From positions 1 through 64,000 of the forward strand of contig JAAVYR010000014.1 in the NCBI GenBank assembly GCA_022791255.1: a stretch of DNA of 64,000 nucleotides, written 5' to 3'. Each line of letters opens with the position of its first letter. The stretch's first letter is position 1. The notes under the pieces are model-generated. The model was not told the DNA's origin and did no database searches. It saw nothing but the letters and a program-made list of their open reading frames with translations. Positions 7,956 to 15,988 of this stretch are shown here, in pieces. Origin of the DNA: Peptococcaceae bacterium. GTDB taxonomy: Bacteria > Bacillota > Dehalobacteriia > UBA4068 > JAAVYR01. The translations under genes and the position numbers were made by a program.

Positions 7956-9510
7956 CATTTTTAGAGGAAGCAACAGCTGCCGGCTTCCGTAATAATTTAT
8001 GCATCACCAGATAAAAGAGAATAGATAAAATCAATACCACTGCAAAAATCTCAAACATAAAACCGAACCCCACCAAGAGATTATCAGGGAACGACTTACA
8101 AAAGCCGACAAAGGCCTGAAATCCTAACTGGAACCGGTCGCCCAAAGTAACGCTCCCCGCACCTGCCAGAGGATCGGTAGAGATATTGATTACCAAAGCA
8201 GAATATTTCCGTTGTTGAGAGATTTTTTCTAGGTTTGCAATAATCGTTTCGATTTCGGTTGTTACTTTTTCCAGTTCCTGTTCTAGAGCATGAATGGTTT
8301 CAACATCTTTAGCCTCAGCAATGAGCCGCAATAAAGATTGCTCCAATGCTCGTTGCCGTGTGAGCCGTCCTTGCGCGTCATAATAAGCTTCTGATAAATC
8401 CACCCGGTTGACAGACTGGGCCGTCACCTTGCCAAAGCCTGCAATCTCTGTCATAGCAGTCCCTAAATGCTCGCTTTTCACACAAATGGTCAAACGAATA
8501 TGACGATTACTGTCCCCGCCATCACCAGAAAGCACTACTTCTTCATCTACAAAGCCATCATATTGAGCAGCAACAGATACCACTTTCTCTTTCACACCAT
8601 CGACATCTTCTGTGACCAATGCCATATATCCATTGTATACTTCCCGGCTAGAAGCATTTTGCGCTACGGTCATTTGTTGGGTGGCAGCCTTTTCTAACTG
8701 GCTGTTTTGTGTGCTTTGCAGTTTACGGCTACTTACCCCACCGTCTGCAGACGCTGGCATATTGTCAGTGCCTTCAGATCCTGCCGCTATCGAAACCGGT
8801 GCAATCCCCGTCTCATTATCAAGTTCGCTAACAGGCAAGCCATCAGCTTCTGACGGAATACCCTCGCTCTTCATTTCATAAGGCTCTGCTAAGATATAGT
8901 GTTCTACCGCACTGCCATCTCGACTAGAAGCAGAAAAACCTTCTTCCTCTCGAACAGCCTTGCTAACGCTCAAATCAGGAAAGATGCCTCCATTGTACTG
9001 GTCATCATTGACCACCGCAGTGTTTTTTTGCATAGCAGCGCTTTCTTGATAAGCCTGCTCACCATTAACGGTTTCCTGATACAGACCGTTCCGAACAAAA
9101 TGGTCATAACCATGATTGATATGCCCACCAATCACACTCACAGAAAAGCATAGCAACACCGTAGCCGCAATCCCCACAAACCGCCGAGATTGAAACCAAT
9201 GCTTCTTCCGAACAGTCCCCAAAGGAATAACAGAAGCAGCTGCTTCCTCCGGTTGGTCAGCCAAATGGTCGGCCGCAAGCTCTGCTGCAAACCGGGCCTG
9301 GAAACTTTCCTGAAAACCGGCAGGGAGAGGAATGTCCGGCATTTCCCGTAAAGCAGCAACAATCAATCGTAACTCTGCTAACGCTTGCCTGCAATCCGCA
9401 CAGCCGGCAATATGCTGTTCCACTGCTTGCTTTTCCAGTTCAGAACAAGCGTCATCTACATAGCTAGACAATAGCTCTTTGATTTCTTCCTTGCAACAAG
9501 ACATCCTCAT
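7942..9510 (-). CDS. Anti-sigma factor: zinc-finger domain fused to DUF4349
   Basis: A 522-residue membrane protein encoded directly after an ECF sigma factor, with a 4-base ATGA overlap. Residues about 5-45 form a zf-HC2 anti-sigma zinc finger (CCKEEIKELL ... HIAGCADC) that should bind the sigma factor. A transmembrane helix lies near residues 107-126, a Ser/Glu/Asp-rich linker follows, and residues about 290-460 match the DUF4349 pattern with a coiled-coil core (LEQELEKVTTEIETIIANLE). A second transmembrane helix near 475-505 leads to a basic tail. DUF4349 usually occurs alone in lipoproteins or membrane proteins, so the fusion suggests that the extracytoplasmic DUF4349 part senses the signal. 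That role is inferred. Confidence 0.85.
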   Translation of the reverse strand: MRMSCCKEEIKELLSSYVDDACSELEKQAVEQHIAGCADCRQALAELRLIVAALREMPDIPLPAGFQESFQARFAAELAADHLADQPEEAAASVIPLGTVRKKHWFQSRRFVGIAATVLLCFSVSVIGGHINHGYDHFVRNGLYQETVNGEQAYQESAAMQKNTAVVNDDQYNGGIFPDLSVSKAVREEEGFSASSRDGSAVEHYILAEPYEMKSEGIPSEADGLPVSELDNETGIAPVSIAAGSEGTDNMPASADGGVSSRKLQSTQNSQLEKAATQQMTVAQNASSREVYNGYMALVTEDVDGVKEKVVSVAAQYDGFVDEEVVLSGDGGDSNRHIRLTICVKSEHLGTAMTEIAGFGKVTAQSVNRVDLSEAYYDAQGRLTRQRALEQSLLRLIAEAKDVETIHALEQELEKVTTEIETIIANLEKISQQRKYSALVINISTDPLAGAGSVTLGDRFQLGFQAFVGFCKSFPDNLLVGFGFMFEIFAVVLILSILFYLVMHKLLRKPAAVASSKNEPKE

Positions 9511-10130
9511 CCCCTCCTTTCATCTTTTAGACGGAGAAGTTTGCCTTCTTGTTCCCGGTCTTTTAAAATACTTTCTCTTAAATATTTTCTAGCTCGATTT
9601 AAGCGAGATTTTACCGTACCAAGAGAAATCCCCAATTGACGGCTGATTTCTTCATAAGACAATTCCATTTGCTCCCGCATCACTACCACGATACGATAAT
9701 CAGGAGAGAGACAAGCAATAAATTTTTCTAAATAAGCCTTTAATTCCTGTTGTTCGTATAACTCTTCTGGTAACGGTCTATCATCTGCCAGCTGGGGATA
9801 TAAAGACTCGCTTTCTTCACTAACTGGCTCGTCCAAACTTTGGGTAAAAAGGTGTCCACGCTTTCGCAAAGCGTCCTTGCATAAATTTACCGTAATGCGA
9901 TAAATCCAAGTGCTAAGAGAAGCGTCTCCCTTAAAATTGGCCAGAGAACGATAAACCCGGATAAAAGTTTCCTGGGCCACATCAGCCGCGTCTTCCCCAT
10001 TTTCTAATATGCGAAAAGCTACTGTATATATCTTTTGCTGATGAGCAGCCACTATCTCTTCAAAGGCCGCCATATCCCCAGTCTTTGCCCGTTCTACCAA
10101 TTCTAATTCTGCACGAGACACCTTTCTCAC
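9507..10130 (-). CDS. ECF-type RNA polymerase sigma factor (SigW/RpoE-like)
   Basis: A 207-residue group 4 sigma factor. Region 2 includes YTVAFRILENGEDAADVAQE and region 4 includes EQMELSYEEISRQLGISLGT. The first codon in frame is a GTG at 10130; the next GTG (10121) is preceded by AGAGGTGAG at good spacing and may be the true start. A TATAAT lies about 40 bases upstream of the gene without a clear -35 element. The stop overlaps the anti-sigma start, so the two proteins are probably made in a fixed ratio. Target genes are unknown. Confidence 0.92.
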   Translation of the reverse strand: MRKVSRAELELVERAKTGDMAAFEEIVAAHQQKIYTVAFRILENGEDAADVAQETFIRVYRSLANFKGDASLSTWIYRITVNLCKDALRKRGHLFTQSLDEPVSEESESLYPQLADDRPLPEELYEQQELKAYLEKFIACLSPDYRIVVVMREQMELSYEEISRQLGISLGTVKSRLNRARKYLRESILKDREQEGKLLRLKDERRG

Positions 10131-10281
10131 CTCTTTTCGACATACATAGGGCCATTATACAACACTTCGTCAAAAAACAACATCCCTTCAGAAAAATTTT
10201 TCTTACCAAAATTTACGAACCAATCCCAAACCAATTTTCCGATAATCCTAAAAAAATCTTTTTAAATCATAAAAAAAATAC

Positions 10282-10310
10282 TTGCAAAATTTTTTTGTTT
10301 ATTGTAGAAT
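10282..10310 (+). promoter_or_regulatory. Sigma-A promoter for tRNA-Leu(CAA)
   Basis: TTGCAA (10282-10287) and TAGAAT (10305-10310) are spaced by 17 bases, about 33 bases before the tRNA. Confidence 0.8.
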
Positions 10311-10343
10311 AAACCATGCAGTTGAAAACAACTGTTTCTTTAT

Positions 10344-10430
10344 GCCGAAGTGGTGGAATTGGCAGACGCGTCGGACTCAAAATCCGATCCAGGTTGCTGG
10401 GTGTGGGTTCAAGTCCCACCTTCGGCACCA
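10344..10430 (+). tRNA. tRNA-Leu (anticodon CAA)
   Basis: An 87-base tRNA with encoded CCA. The acceptor arms are GCCGAAG and CTTCGGC, the anticodon stem TCGGA/TCCGA closes the loop CTCAAAA (anticodon CAA, reading UUG), and the T-arm is GTGGG-TTCAAGT-CCCAC. The long variable arm is typical of tRNA-Leu. Confidence 0.95.
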
Positions 10431-10438
10431 GCTCCAAA

Positions 10439-10477
10439 AGAGCCTAAGCACATTTTGTGTTTAGGCTCTTTTTTTAT
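10439..10477 (+). terminator. Terminator of tRNA-Leu(CAA)
   Basis: AGAGCCTAAGCACA (10439-10452) pairs with TGTGTTTAGGCTCT (10456-10469), followed by a run of T. It starts nine bases after the tRNA. Confidence 0.9.
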
Positions 10478-10533
10478 TTATGATTTGCAATCAAATAGGG
10501 AACTCTTTATAATAAAGACAAATGAGCAGGCGC

Positions 10534-10584
10534 TGTCATCCTGAACACAAGTGAAGGATCTTATTGATTGCGTCCGGAATAACA
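10534..10584. repeat. TGTCAT-type palindromic repeat, copy B (51 bp)
   Basis: It starts TGTCATCCTGAACACAAGTG and continues AAGGATC. It ends TCCGGAATAACA, the decayed inverted repeat of the start. It is related to the repeats at 353-516, 20916-20979 and 46478-46542 and lies between the tRNA and the two-component operon. Confidence 0.65.
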
Positions 10585-10635
10585 GGCAACAGCTAAAAAA
10601 TATCTTTTATAATGCTATAAAAAGCAGGTGAGACT

Positions 10636-11340
10636 ATGAATGCAGAGGGGAAAAATCGTATTTTAATCGCTGATGACAGTGAGGAAATCCGTGATATCAT
10701 TGAAATTCTCTTAACAGGGGAAGGCTATGAAGTCGTGGCAGCTAAAAACGAACAAGAAGCGATCGATCTAACAGATGACACCATTGATTTATTCATCTTA
10801 GATGTGGTTATGCCCATAAAATCCGGCTTCCGTGCCTGTGTGGAAATCCGTAACAAAACCACCGCTCCCATTTTGTTTTTAACAGCAAAAGCCCAAGACT
10901 CCGATAAAACCATGGGCTTCTCTTCCGGCGGTGACGATTATCTCGCCAAACCTTTTTCCTATGCAGAGCTTATCTCCAGAGTCAAATCCCTTTTACGACG
11001 TTATTTCGTCTATCAGGGAAAAGCTCCTGTCACCTGTAGCGCTAAGCTTACTGCAGGAGATTTAACAGTAGATACCGATACCAAGCAAGTCCACTTAAAA
11101 GAAAAAGAAATATTCCTTACCGATATCGAATATCAAATACTTGTCCTGATGCTCCGCAATAAGAAAAAAGTATTTTCCGCCGCTGACCTTTATGAACAGA
11201 TTTGGCAAGAGCCTTATTTCTACTCTGCCAATAACACCGTCATGGTCCATATCCGCAACCTACGCAAGAAAATAGAAACAGACCCACAAAACCCACTGTA
11301 TCTGAAAACGGTCTGGGGAAAGGGGTATTACATTGGCTAG
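10636..11340 (+). CDS. OmpR/PhoB-family response regulator
   Basis: A 234-residue two-domain regulator. The receiver domain (residues 5-120) has the phospho-acceptor Asp in LFILDVVMP and the conserved Lys in YLAKPF. The C-terminal winged helix (about 135-232) contains LTDIEYQILVLMLRNKKKVF and the recognition-helix region NTVMVHIRNLRKKI. It resembles VanR-type regulators. The start has GCAGGTGAG upstream. It overlaps the histidine kinase gene by 8 bases. TTAAG direct repeats downstream (12773-12810) are a candidate binding site. Confidence 0.93.
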   Translation: MNAEGKNRILIADDSEEIRDIIEILLTGEGYEVVAAKNEQEAIDLTDDTIDLFILDVVMPIKSGFRACVEIRNKTTAPILFLTAKAQDSDKTMGFSSGGDDYLAKPFSYAELISRVKSLLRRYFVYQGKAPVTCSAKLTAGDLTVDTDTKQVHLKEKEIFLTDIEYQILVLMLRNKKKVFSAADLYEQIWQEPYFYSANNTVMVHIRNLRKKIETDPQNPLYLKTVWGKGYYIG

Positions 11341-12706
11341 TATTCGGAACTTCCTAGACTCCCGGAAAGCCCTTTATTCTAAGCTTGGCCTTACCATCGT
11401 TCTCTATCTCTTTATCTCTTTTGCCATTGCCGCCGTACTGGGAGTTATCACTTACTTGATAACGGAAAGCGCCGTCATCTCTATCACCCGCAATGAAAAT
11501 TACTTTAATCAGGAAATCAATGATACCATTGCCGACCTACAAAACTATATTACCGTCAATCAGATTTCCGCTACCAATCAGGACGCCATTTCTGCATGGA
11601 ATGACGCTTATTGGTATGTAATGATACGCATTTATAATCAAGACGGTATTATTTATGACTCTTTATTTTATCAACCCTCCGTTTATGAAGACAGTCAATC
11701 TACTGCACCAGAAGTCATCTTCTCCGATGGCCTAGATTATAAATACGGTTACGATATTACCTTTACAGACACAAAAGGCAAAGTCATCATTACCGCTCTT
11801 TTTCAAATGCGTTATGAACTAGTTATCAAATACGGCTGCTATATCTTCACCTTTGTGGTTTGCATTCTTATCTTTATGACGCTCCTAAAAAAGAAAATCC
11901 ATTATATTAATCTCATCGAGAAGGGCATTAAAATCATTGAAAGCGGCGGTTTAAAATACCGCATTCCACTGCAAGATGACGATGAACTGACCTCTCTTGC
12001 CATCAGCATTAATGATATGAGCCGCGCTATGCAGGAACGCTTAGAATGGGAAGAAAAAGCGAAAAAAGAAAATTATGATATGATTACCGCTATTTCTCAC
12101 GATATCCGCACGCCCCTTACCTCCGTCATCTGCTATTTAGATTTACTGGCAGATGGTAAATATGATAGCCCGGAAATGCTCCACACCTATCTAGAAAATG
12201 CAAAAAACAAAGCTTATCAAATCAAAGGTCTTGCTGATAATTTATTCGAACATTCTCTTGTAACCAATGAAGAAATCCCCTTCAAATACGAAGCAGTCAA
12301 CGGCAATGAACTAATGGCCCAGTTTATTTCCGACTGCATTTATGTATTAGAAGACAAAGGCTTTGTAGTAGAATATGAAGATAAAACGACCCTTCCTTAC
12401 ACCCTTTCTGTTGATGTGCAACAACTAGGCAGAGTCTTCGACAATCTCTGTTCCAACATTATGAAGTATGCTGACCAAACACAGCCAGTTTCTTTTTCTA
12501 CCAAAATCATCGGACAGGAACTTATGCTGACCCAAAGCAACCAAATCGCTACCGAAACCACGAGCCAGGATAGCTCTGGTATTGGCATTCAAACCTGTAA
12601 GAAAATCGTAACCCGCCATAACGGCGCCCTTACCGTTACCAAAACGCAAAAATACTTTTCCATTCTGATTACGTTACCAGTACAGCAAAATATCCTCCAA
12701 GCCTAA
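11333..12706 (+). CDS. Sensor histidine kinase (VanS-like)
   Basis: A 457-residue membrane kinase, partner of the upstream regulator. One transmembrane helix lies near residues 20-45 and a second near 165-185, framing an extracellular sensor region of about 120 residues. A HAMP linker, the phospho-acceptor box AISHDIRTPLTSVICYL and an ATPase domain with FDNLCSNIMKYAD (N box) and GIGIQTCKKIVTRH (G box) follow. The DxGxG box is shortened, as in several VanS-like kinases. It starts with TTG at 11333, with GGGGAAAGGGG upstream and an 8-base overlap with the regulator gene. The signal sensed is unknown. Confidence 0.9.
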   Translation: MASIRNFLDSRKALYSKLGLTIVLYLFISFAIAAVLGVITYLITESAVISITRNENYFNQEINDTIADLQNYITVNQISATNQDAISAWNDAYWYVMIRIYNQDGIIYDSLFYQPSVYEDSQSTAPEVIFSDGLDYKYGYDITFTDTKGKVIITALFQMRYELVIKYGCYIFTFVVCILIFMTLLKKKIHYINLIEKGIKIIESGGLKYRIPLQDDDELTSLAISINDMSRAMQERLEWEEKAKKENYDMITAISHDIRTPLTSVICYLDLLADGKYDSPEMLHTYLENAKNKAYQIKGLADNLFEHSLVTNEEIPFKYEAVNGNELMAQFISDCIYVLEDKGFVVEYEDKTTLPYTLSVDVQQLGRVFDNLCSNIMKYADQTQPVSFSTKIIGQELMLTQSNQIATETTSQDSSGIGIQTCKKIVTRHNGALTVTKTQKYFSILITLPVQQNILQA

Positions 12707-12730
12707 ATAACAGTTTCTAAAACCCCTTTT

Positions 12731-12759
12731 AGAGCAGTCCCAGAGACTGCTCTTTTTTA
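12731..12759 (+). terminator. Terminator of the two-component operon
   Basis: AGAGCAGTC (12731-12739) pairs with GACTGCTCT (12745-12753), followed by TTTTT. Confidence 0.9.
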
Positions 12760-12771
12760 TATGGTTTCTTC

Positions 12772-12826
12772 CTTAAGAATTCTTAAGAATTATCATAGCC
12801 TAAATTTAAGTTTTATCTATTATGAT
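12772..12826 (+). promoter_or_regulatory. Putative regulated promoter with TTAAG direct repeats
   Basis: CTTAAGAATTCTTAAG (12772-12787) is a perfect palindrome and also a tandem repeat of TTAAG at 12773 and 12783 (10-bp step). A third TTAAG is at 12806. A TATGAT -10-like hexamer follows at 12821-12826 with no recognisable -35. Direct half-sites upstream of a -35-less promoter are the usual layout for activation by OmpR-type regulators. The rest of the 296-base gap is AT-rich and contains a GCTAGC-flanked imperfect hairpin near 12838-12878. Confidence 0.45.
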
Positions 12827-13002
12827 AAAAACATAAGCTAGCAAAATAGAAGCATACTACTAAAAGCATGCTAGCAAAGATAACAAGCTAAAAAAATTTT
12901 TTGAAGATAAAATTCTCTTTTTCTCGTTATGATAGTGAGAGTAGTTAGATAAGAGAACCAAATAAAAAATACTTTAAGCCTATCTTTTGGGAGGATATCA
13001 CC

Positions 13003-14139
13003 ATGAATATTTTAATTTTAACTGGACGATTTGGCATGGGACATTATTCTGTAGCAAAAACCCTTGTGCAGGAAATCGAAAAAAATATGCCAGAAGCCTG
13101 CATCGAAACCCAAGATATTTTTACCTACACCACACCGTTTATAGCCAAAACCGTTTACAGCGCCTATACCCTGCTGATGAATAAAGGTAGCAAAATCTAT
13201 AACTTCTTTTATAAGAAAATCGAAACAGGGAAAAAGCCTAATATTGGCTCCAGTCCTATTTCGTTCTATTTACCTTATCTCCTGGGCCTGGATAGCCTGA
13301 TAAAGAAAAATCAACCAGACTTGATTATTTCCACCTTGCCCTTTTGCTCTCAGCTAGTTTCTGAATATAAAGAAAAATATCATAGCAATATTCCACTCTT
13401 CACTTGCATTACAGATATCAGCAGTCATGTAGAATGGATTACCCCTGAAACAAACACCTATTTGGTAGCTTCTCAGATGACAAAACAAGAATTAATCAGC
13501 CAAGGCATCCCCGAAGAACGCATTATCATTACAGGCATCCCAGTACGGGAACAATTCAAACAACCTATCATCAAAAGTCATTCCGCAGAGAAACACTTGT
13601 TGATTATGGGCGGTGGCTTAGGCTTACTACCAAAACAGGACAGATTTTATCAGCAGCTCAGCAGCCTACCAGGAGTTCACACCACCATCATTACCGGGAA
13701 TAATCTGGCACTCTACAACCGCCTATATAATCGCTTTCCTGATTTAGAGGTCATTGGCTTTACAGACCAAGTTTATCGCTACATGCAAGAGGCAGATTTG
13801 ATTATTACCAAACCAGGTGGCATTACCCTTTTTGAAACCATCCATAGTGAACTGCCTATCCTTGCCTTTACGCCATTTTTAGCCCAAGAACAAGAAAACG
13901 CCGCTTTTATCCGCCACTATCAGATTGGCAGAATTATGCAGTCTGCACCCAATAACTGCATCGAAGAAATCGCTGCCGCGCTCTATGATGATAACTTCTT
14001 AGCCGCTTGCCGAGAAAATATCCGCTATATAAAGGATAATCTGCCAACCGACGCCTTAATCAATACATTAAATCAAATAACCACAAATCCAATCACCGCT
14101 CCAGAAACACAAAAAACAGCAGGGGGTGCTTGTGCATAA
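13003..14139 (+). CDS. MGDG synthase-like glycosyltransferase (GT28/GT-B family)
   Basis: A 378-residue GT-B glycosyltransferase. The N-terminus MNILILTGRFGMGHYSVAKT is typical of the MGDG-synthase/processive diacylglycerol glycosyltransferase group. The C-terminal nucleotide-sugar half has GGGLGLLPKQ, a TGNN loop and the donor-binding TKPGGITLFE. It probably transfers a hexose or HexNAc to a membrane lipid; acceptor and sugar are not determinable. The start follows GGGAGG. It heads a three-gene operon with a polysaccharide deacetylase and an eight-helix-type membrane protein, placing it in envelope glycolipid work. Confidence 0.88.
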   Translation: MNILILTGRFGMGHYSVAKTLVQEIEKNMPEACIETQDIFTYTTPFIAKTVYSAYTLLMNKGSKIYNFFYKKIETGKKPNIGSSPISFYLPYLLGLDSLIKKNQPDLIISTLPFCSQLVSEYKEKYHSNIPLFTCITDISSHVEWITPETNTYLVASQMTKQELISQGIPEERIIITGIPVREQFKQPIIKSHSAEKHLLIMGGGLGLLPKQDRFYQQLSSLPGVHTTIITGNNLALYNRLYNRFPDLEVIGFTDQVYRYMQEADLIITKPGGITLFETIHSELPILAFTPFLAQEQENAAFIRHYQIGRIMQSAPNNCIEEIAAALYDDNFLAACRENIRYIKDNLPTDALINTLNQITTNPITAPETQKTAGGACA

Positions 14140-14846
14140 TGCTAACCACCTGTGCCATCGCTGGTGCTATGGTAAGCACCATCTTCCTCATGTATGCACT
14201 CCTTCCCACCTTCTACCATAAATATTGGAATAAAAAAAATATCCATACCTTGCCTGATAAAAAGCAAATTCTGCTTTCCTTTGATGATGGTCCCGACCCT
14301 CGTTATACCGGTAAGCTATTAGATTTATTGCAAAAACACGGGGCAAAAGCAACCTTTTTTGTAGTTGCAACCAAGGCTATGCAGTATCCGCAGCTCATCG
14401 AACGAATGCAAGCAGAAGGACACACGGTAGCCCTTCACTCCTGCGAACATAAAAATCCCTGGTATAAAAATTATCGTGCCACCCAAGAAGACTTTGCTTT
14501 TTCTCTGGCCTTAATGAAGACTTATGGCTGGCAAGTGCAATATTACCGCCCACCCTGGGGCAGAAGTAATTTATTCACCGAGTCCATCGCACGGCAACAT
14601 GATTTACAAATGGTATTCTGGAATGTAGACGCAAAAGATTGGTCAGAAAAAGCCACCGTTCATTCTATAGCCAATCAATTACTGAGAAAAACGAAAAACG
14701 GCGGTATCATCTGCCTCCACGACAGTGGTGAAGACAATGGCGGCGCCAAAGACGCACCTCTAAAAACCATTGCTGCTCTTGCTGAAATCCTGCCCATCTG
14801 GAAACAAGAACACTACGAATTTGTAAAACCAGAAAGCGTTGTATAA
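14139..14846 (+). CDS. Polysaccharide deacetylase (NodB domain), membrane-anchored
   Basis: A 235-residue carbohydrate esterase 4 family protein with an N-terminal transmembrane helix (residues about 3-24). NodB motif 1 is LLSFDDGPDP, motif 2 is HSCEHKNP (a variant of HSxxH), motif 3 is YRPPWGR and a later motif is CLHDSG. It should remove N-acetyl groups from an envelope glycan. The ATG at 14139 overlaps the upstream stop in TAATG and has AGGGGG in front, which is better than a TTG at 14130. Given its neighbours, the substrate could be a HexNAc-containing glycolipid rather than peptidoglycan; this is inference. Confidence 0.9.
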   Translation: MLTTCAIAGAMVSTIFLMYALLPTFYHKYWNKKNIHTLPDKKQILLSFDDGPDPRYTGKLLDLLQKHGAKATFFVVATKAMQYPQLIERMQAEGHTVALHSCEHKNPWYKNYRATQEDFAFSLALMKTYGWQVQYYRPPWGRSNLFTESIARQHDLQMVFWNVDAKDWSEKATVHSIANQLLRKTKNGGIICLHDSGEDNGGAKDAPLKTIAALAEILPIWKQEHYEFVKPESVV

Positions 14847-14849
14847 ACT

Positions 14850-15899
14850 ATGAACCAAGAATATTCTCTCTTGAATGATAAAAAGAAATATTGGGCTAGC
14901 CTTGGACTGCTCGCCTTACTAATAGGGCTTACAGTCTACCTACTCTGCAAAGATTATAGCTTAGAACAGCTAATAAAGAGCCTAAGTCAGGCCAATCCCC
15001 TCTTTCTTTTAAGTGGGCTTTTTATCATGTTCTGCTATATCTGCTGTGAAGCACTAAACACCCGACGGATTATGGCTACCTTTGGGCAAAGATTACCCTT
15101 AAAGCAGTGCTTAAAGTATGCCTTTATCGGGTTTTACTTCTGCGCCATCACACCTTCTGCTACTGGGGGACAACCAGCTCAAATTTATTACATGAAAAAG
15201 GATGGTATCCCTGTCGGGTTTTCTGCCCTGACATTGCTGATAAATCTTGCGATTTATCAGACTGTAACCTTGTTGTGTGGTATCGTTTTCTTCTTACTCA
15301 AGTCAGATTTTATTTTAGCCGCCATGAAAGGTTTAGGTCCACTCTTTCTCTTAGGTATTACCATTTATCTAGCAGCCTTAGGACTCATCCTTGCCGCTAT
15401 TTTCTCGCAGACGCTTATTCAGAAAATCTTTTATGCAGTCATTAAACTAGGTACCTTCTGTAAAATCGTAAAAGATCCTGAGCAAGCAAGAGAACACGCA
15501 GATCAGCAACTAGCCGAGTACGCTCAATGCGTCGCTCATATGAAACGCCACCCTCAGCTATTAACCTATAATTTTCTCATTACCTTGCTACAGTTACTCT
15601 GTTATTTTTCCATTCCCTACTTCGTTTACATGGCCTTTCATCTTTCTGGATACAGCTTCTGGGAGATTATCGCCATGCAGGTAGTGCTGACAGTTTCCGT
15701 CTCAGCCCTGCCACTACCTGGTGCAGTAGGCGCCTCAGAAGGTAGTTTTTTAAAGTTATTTGAGATATTTTTTGCACCGGCCATCTTGCTGCCAGCCATG
15801 CTCCTCACTCGGTTTATTAATTTTTATGCCATGCTGGTGATTAGCGGTATCATTGCTGTAGCTGCTCACTGGCGCATGACCAAAACCATTGGCATTTAA
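14850..15899 (+). CDS. UPF0104 / lysylphosphatidylglycerol synthase TM-region membrane protein
   Basis: A 349-residue polytopic membrane protein of the LPG_synthase_TM (YbhN/AglD-like) family. The signature region is FYFCAITPSATGGQPAQIYY (near residue 90), followed by several more helices and the LPLPGAVGASEGSFLKLF segment near residue 285. It lacks the cytosolic aminoacyltransferase domain of MprF. Stand-alone members are often found with lipid glycosyltransferases and are thought to move or modify lipid-linked substrates. It begins three bases after the deacetylase stop, so it is translationally coupled. Confidence 0.88.
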   Translation: MNQEYSLLNDKKKYWASLGLLALLIGLTVYLLCKDYSLEQLIKSLSQANPLFLLSGLFIMFCYICCEALNTRRIMATFGQRLPLKQCLKYAFIGFYFCAITPSATGGQPAQIYYMKKDGIPVGFSALTLLINLAIYQTVTLLCGIVFFLLKSDFILAAMKGLGPLFLLGITIYLAALGLILAAIFSQTLIQKIFYAVIKLGTFCKIVKDPEQAREHADQQLAEYAQCVAHMKRHPQLLTYNFLITLLQLLCYFSIPYFVYMAFHLSGYSFWEIIAMQVVLTVSVSALPLPGAVGASEGSFLKLFEIFFAPAILLPAMLLTRFINFYAMLVISGIIAVAAHWRMTKTIGI

Positions 15900-15900
15900 A

Positions 15901-15940
15901 AAAGACTGTAAAGCTAAAATGTCTTTACAGTCTTTTTATT
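15901..15940 (+). terminator. Terminator of the glycolipid operon
   Basis: AAAGACTGTAAAG (15901-15913) pairs with CTTTACAGTCTTT (15923-15935), followed by TTATTTTTTT. Confidence 0.9.
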
Positions 15941-15988
15941 TTTTTAGTTTTTCCCTTATTCTATCATACAGTCGTCCTTAAAAATTGT

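Noticed and set aside
10282-10544. Two plus-strand open frames over tRNA-Leu(CAA)
   Set aside because: They are translations of the tRNA, its promoter and its terminator.
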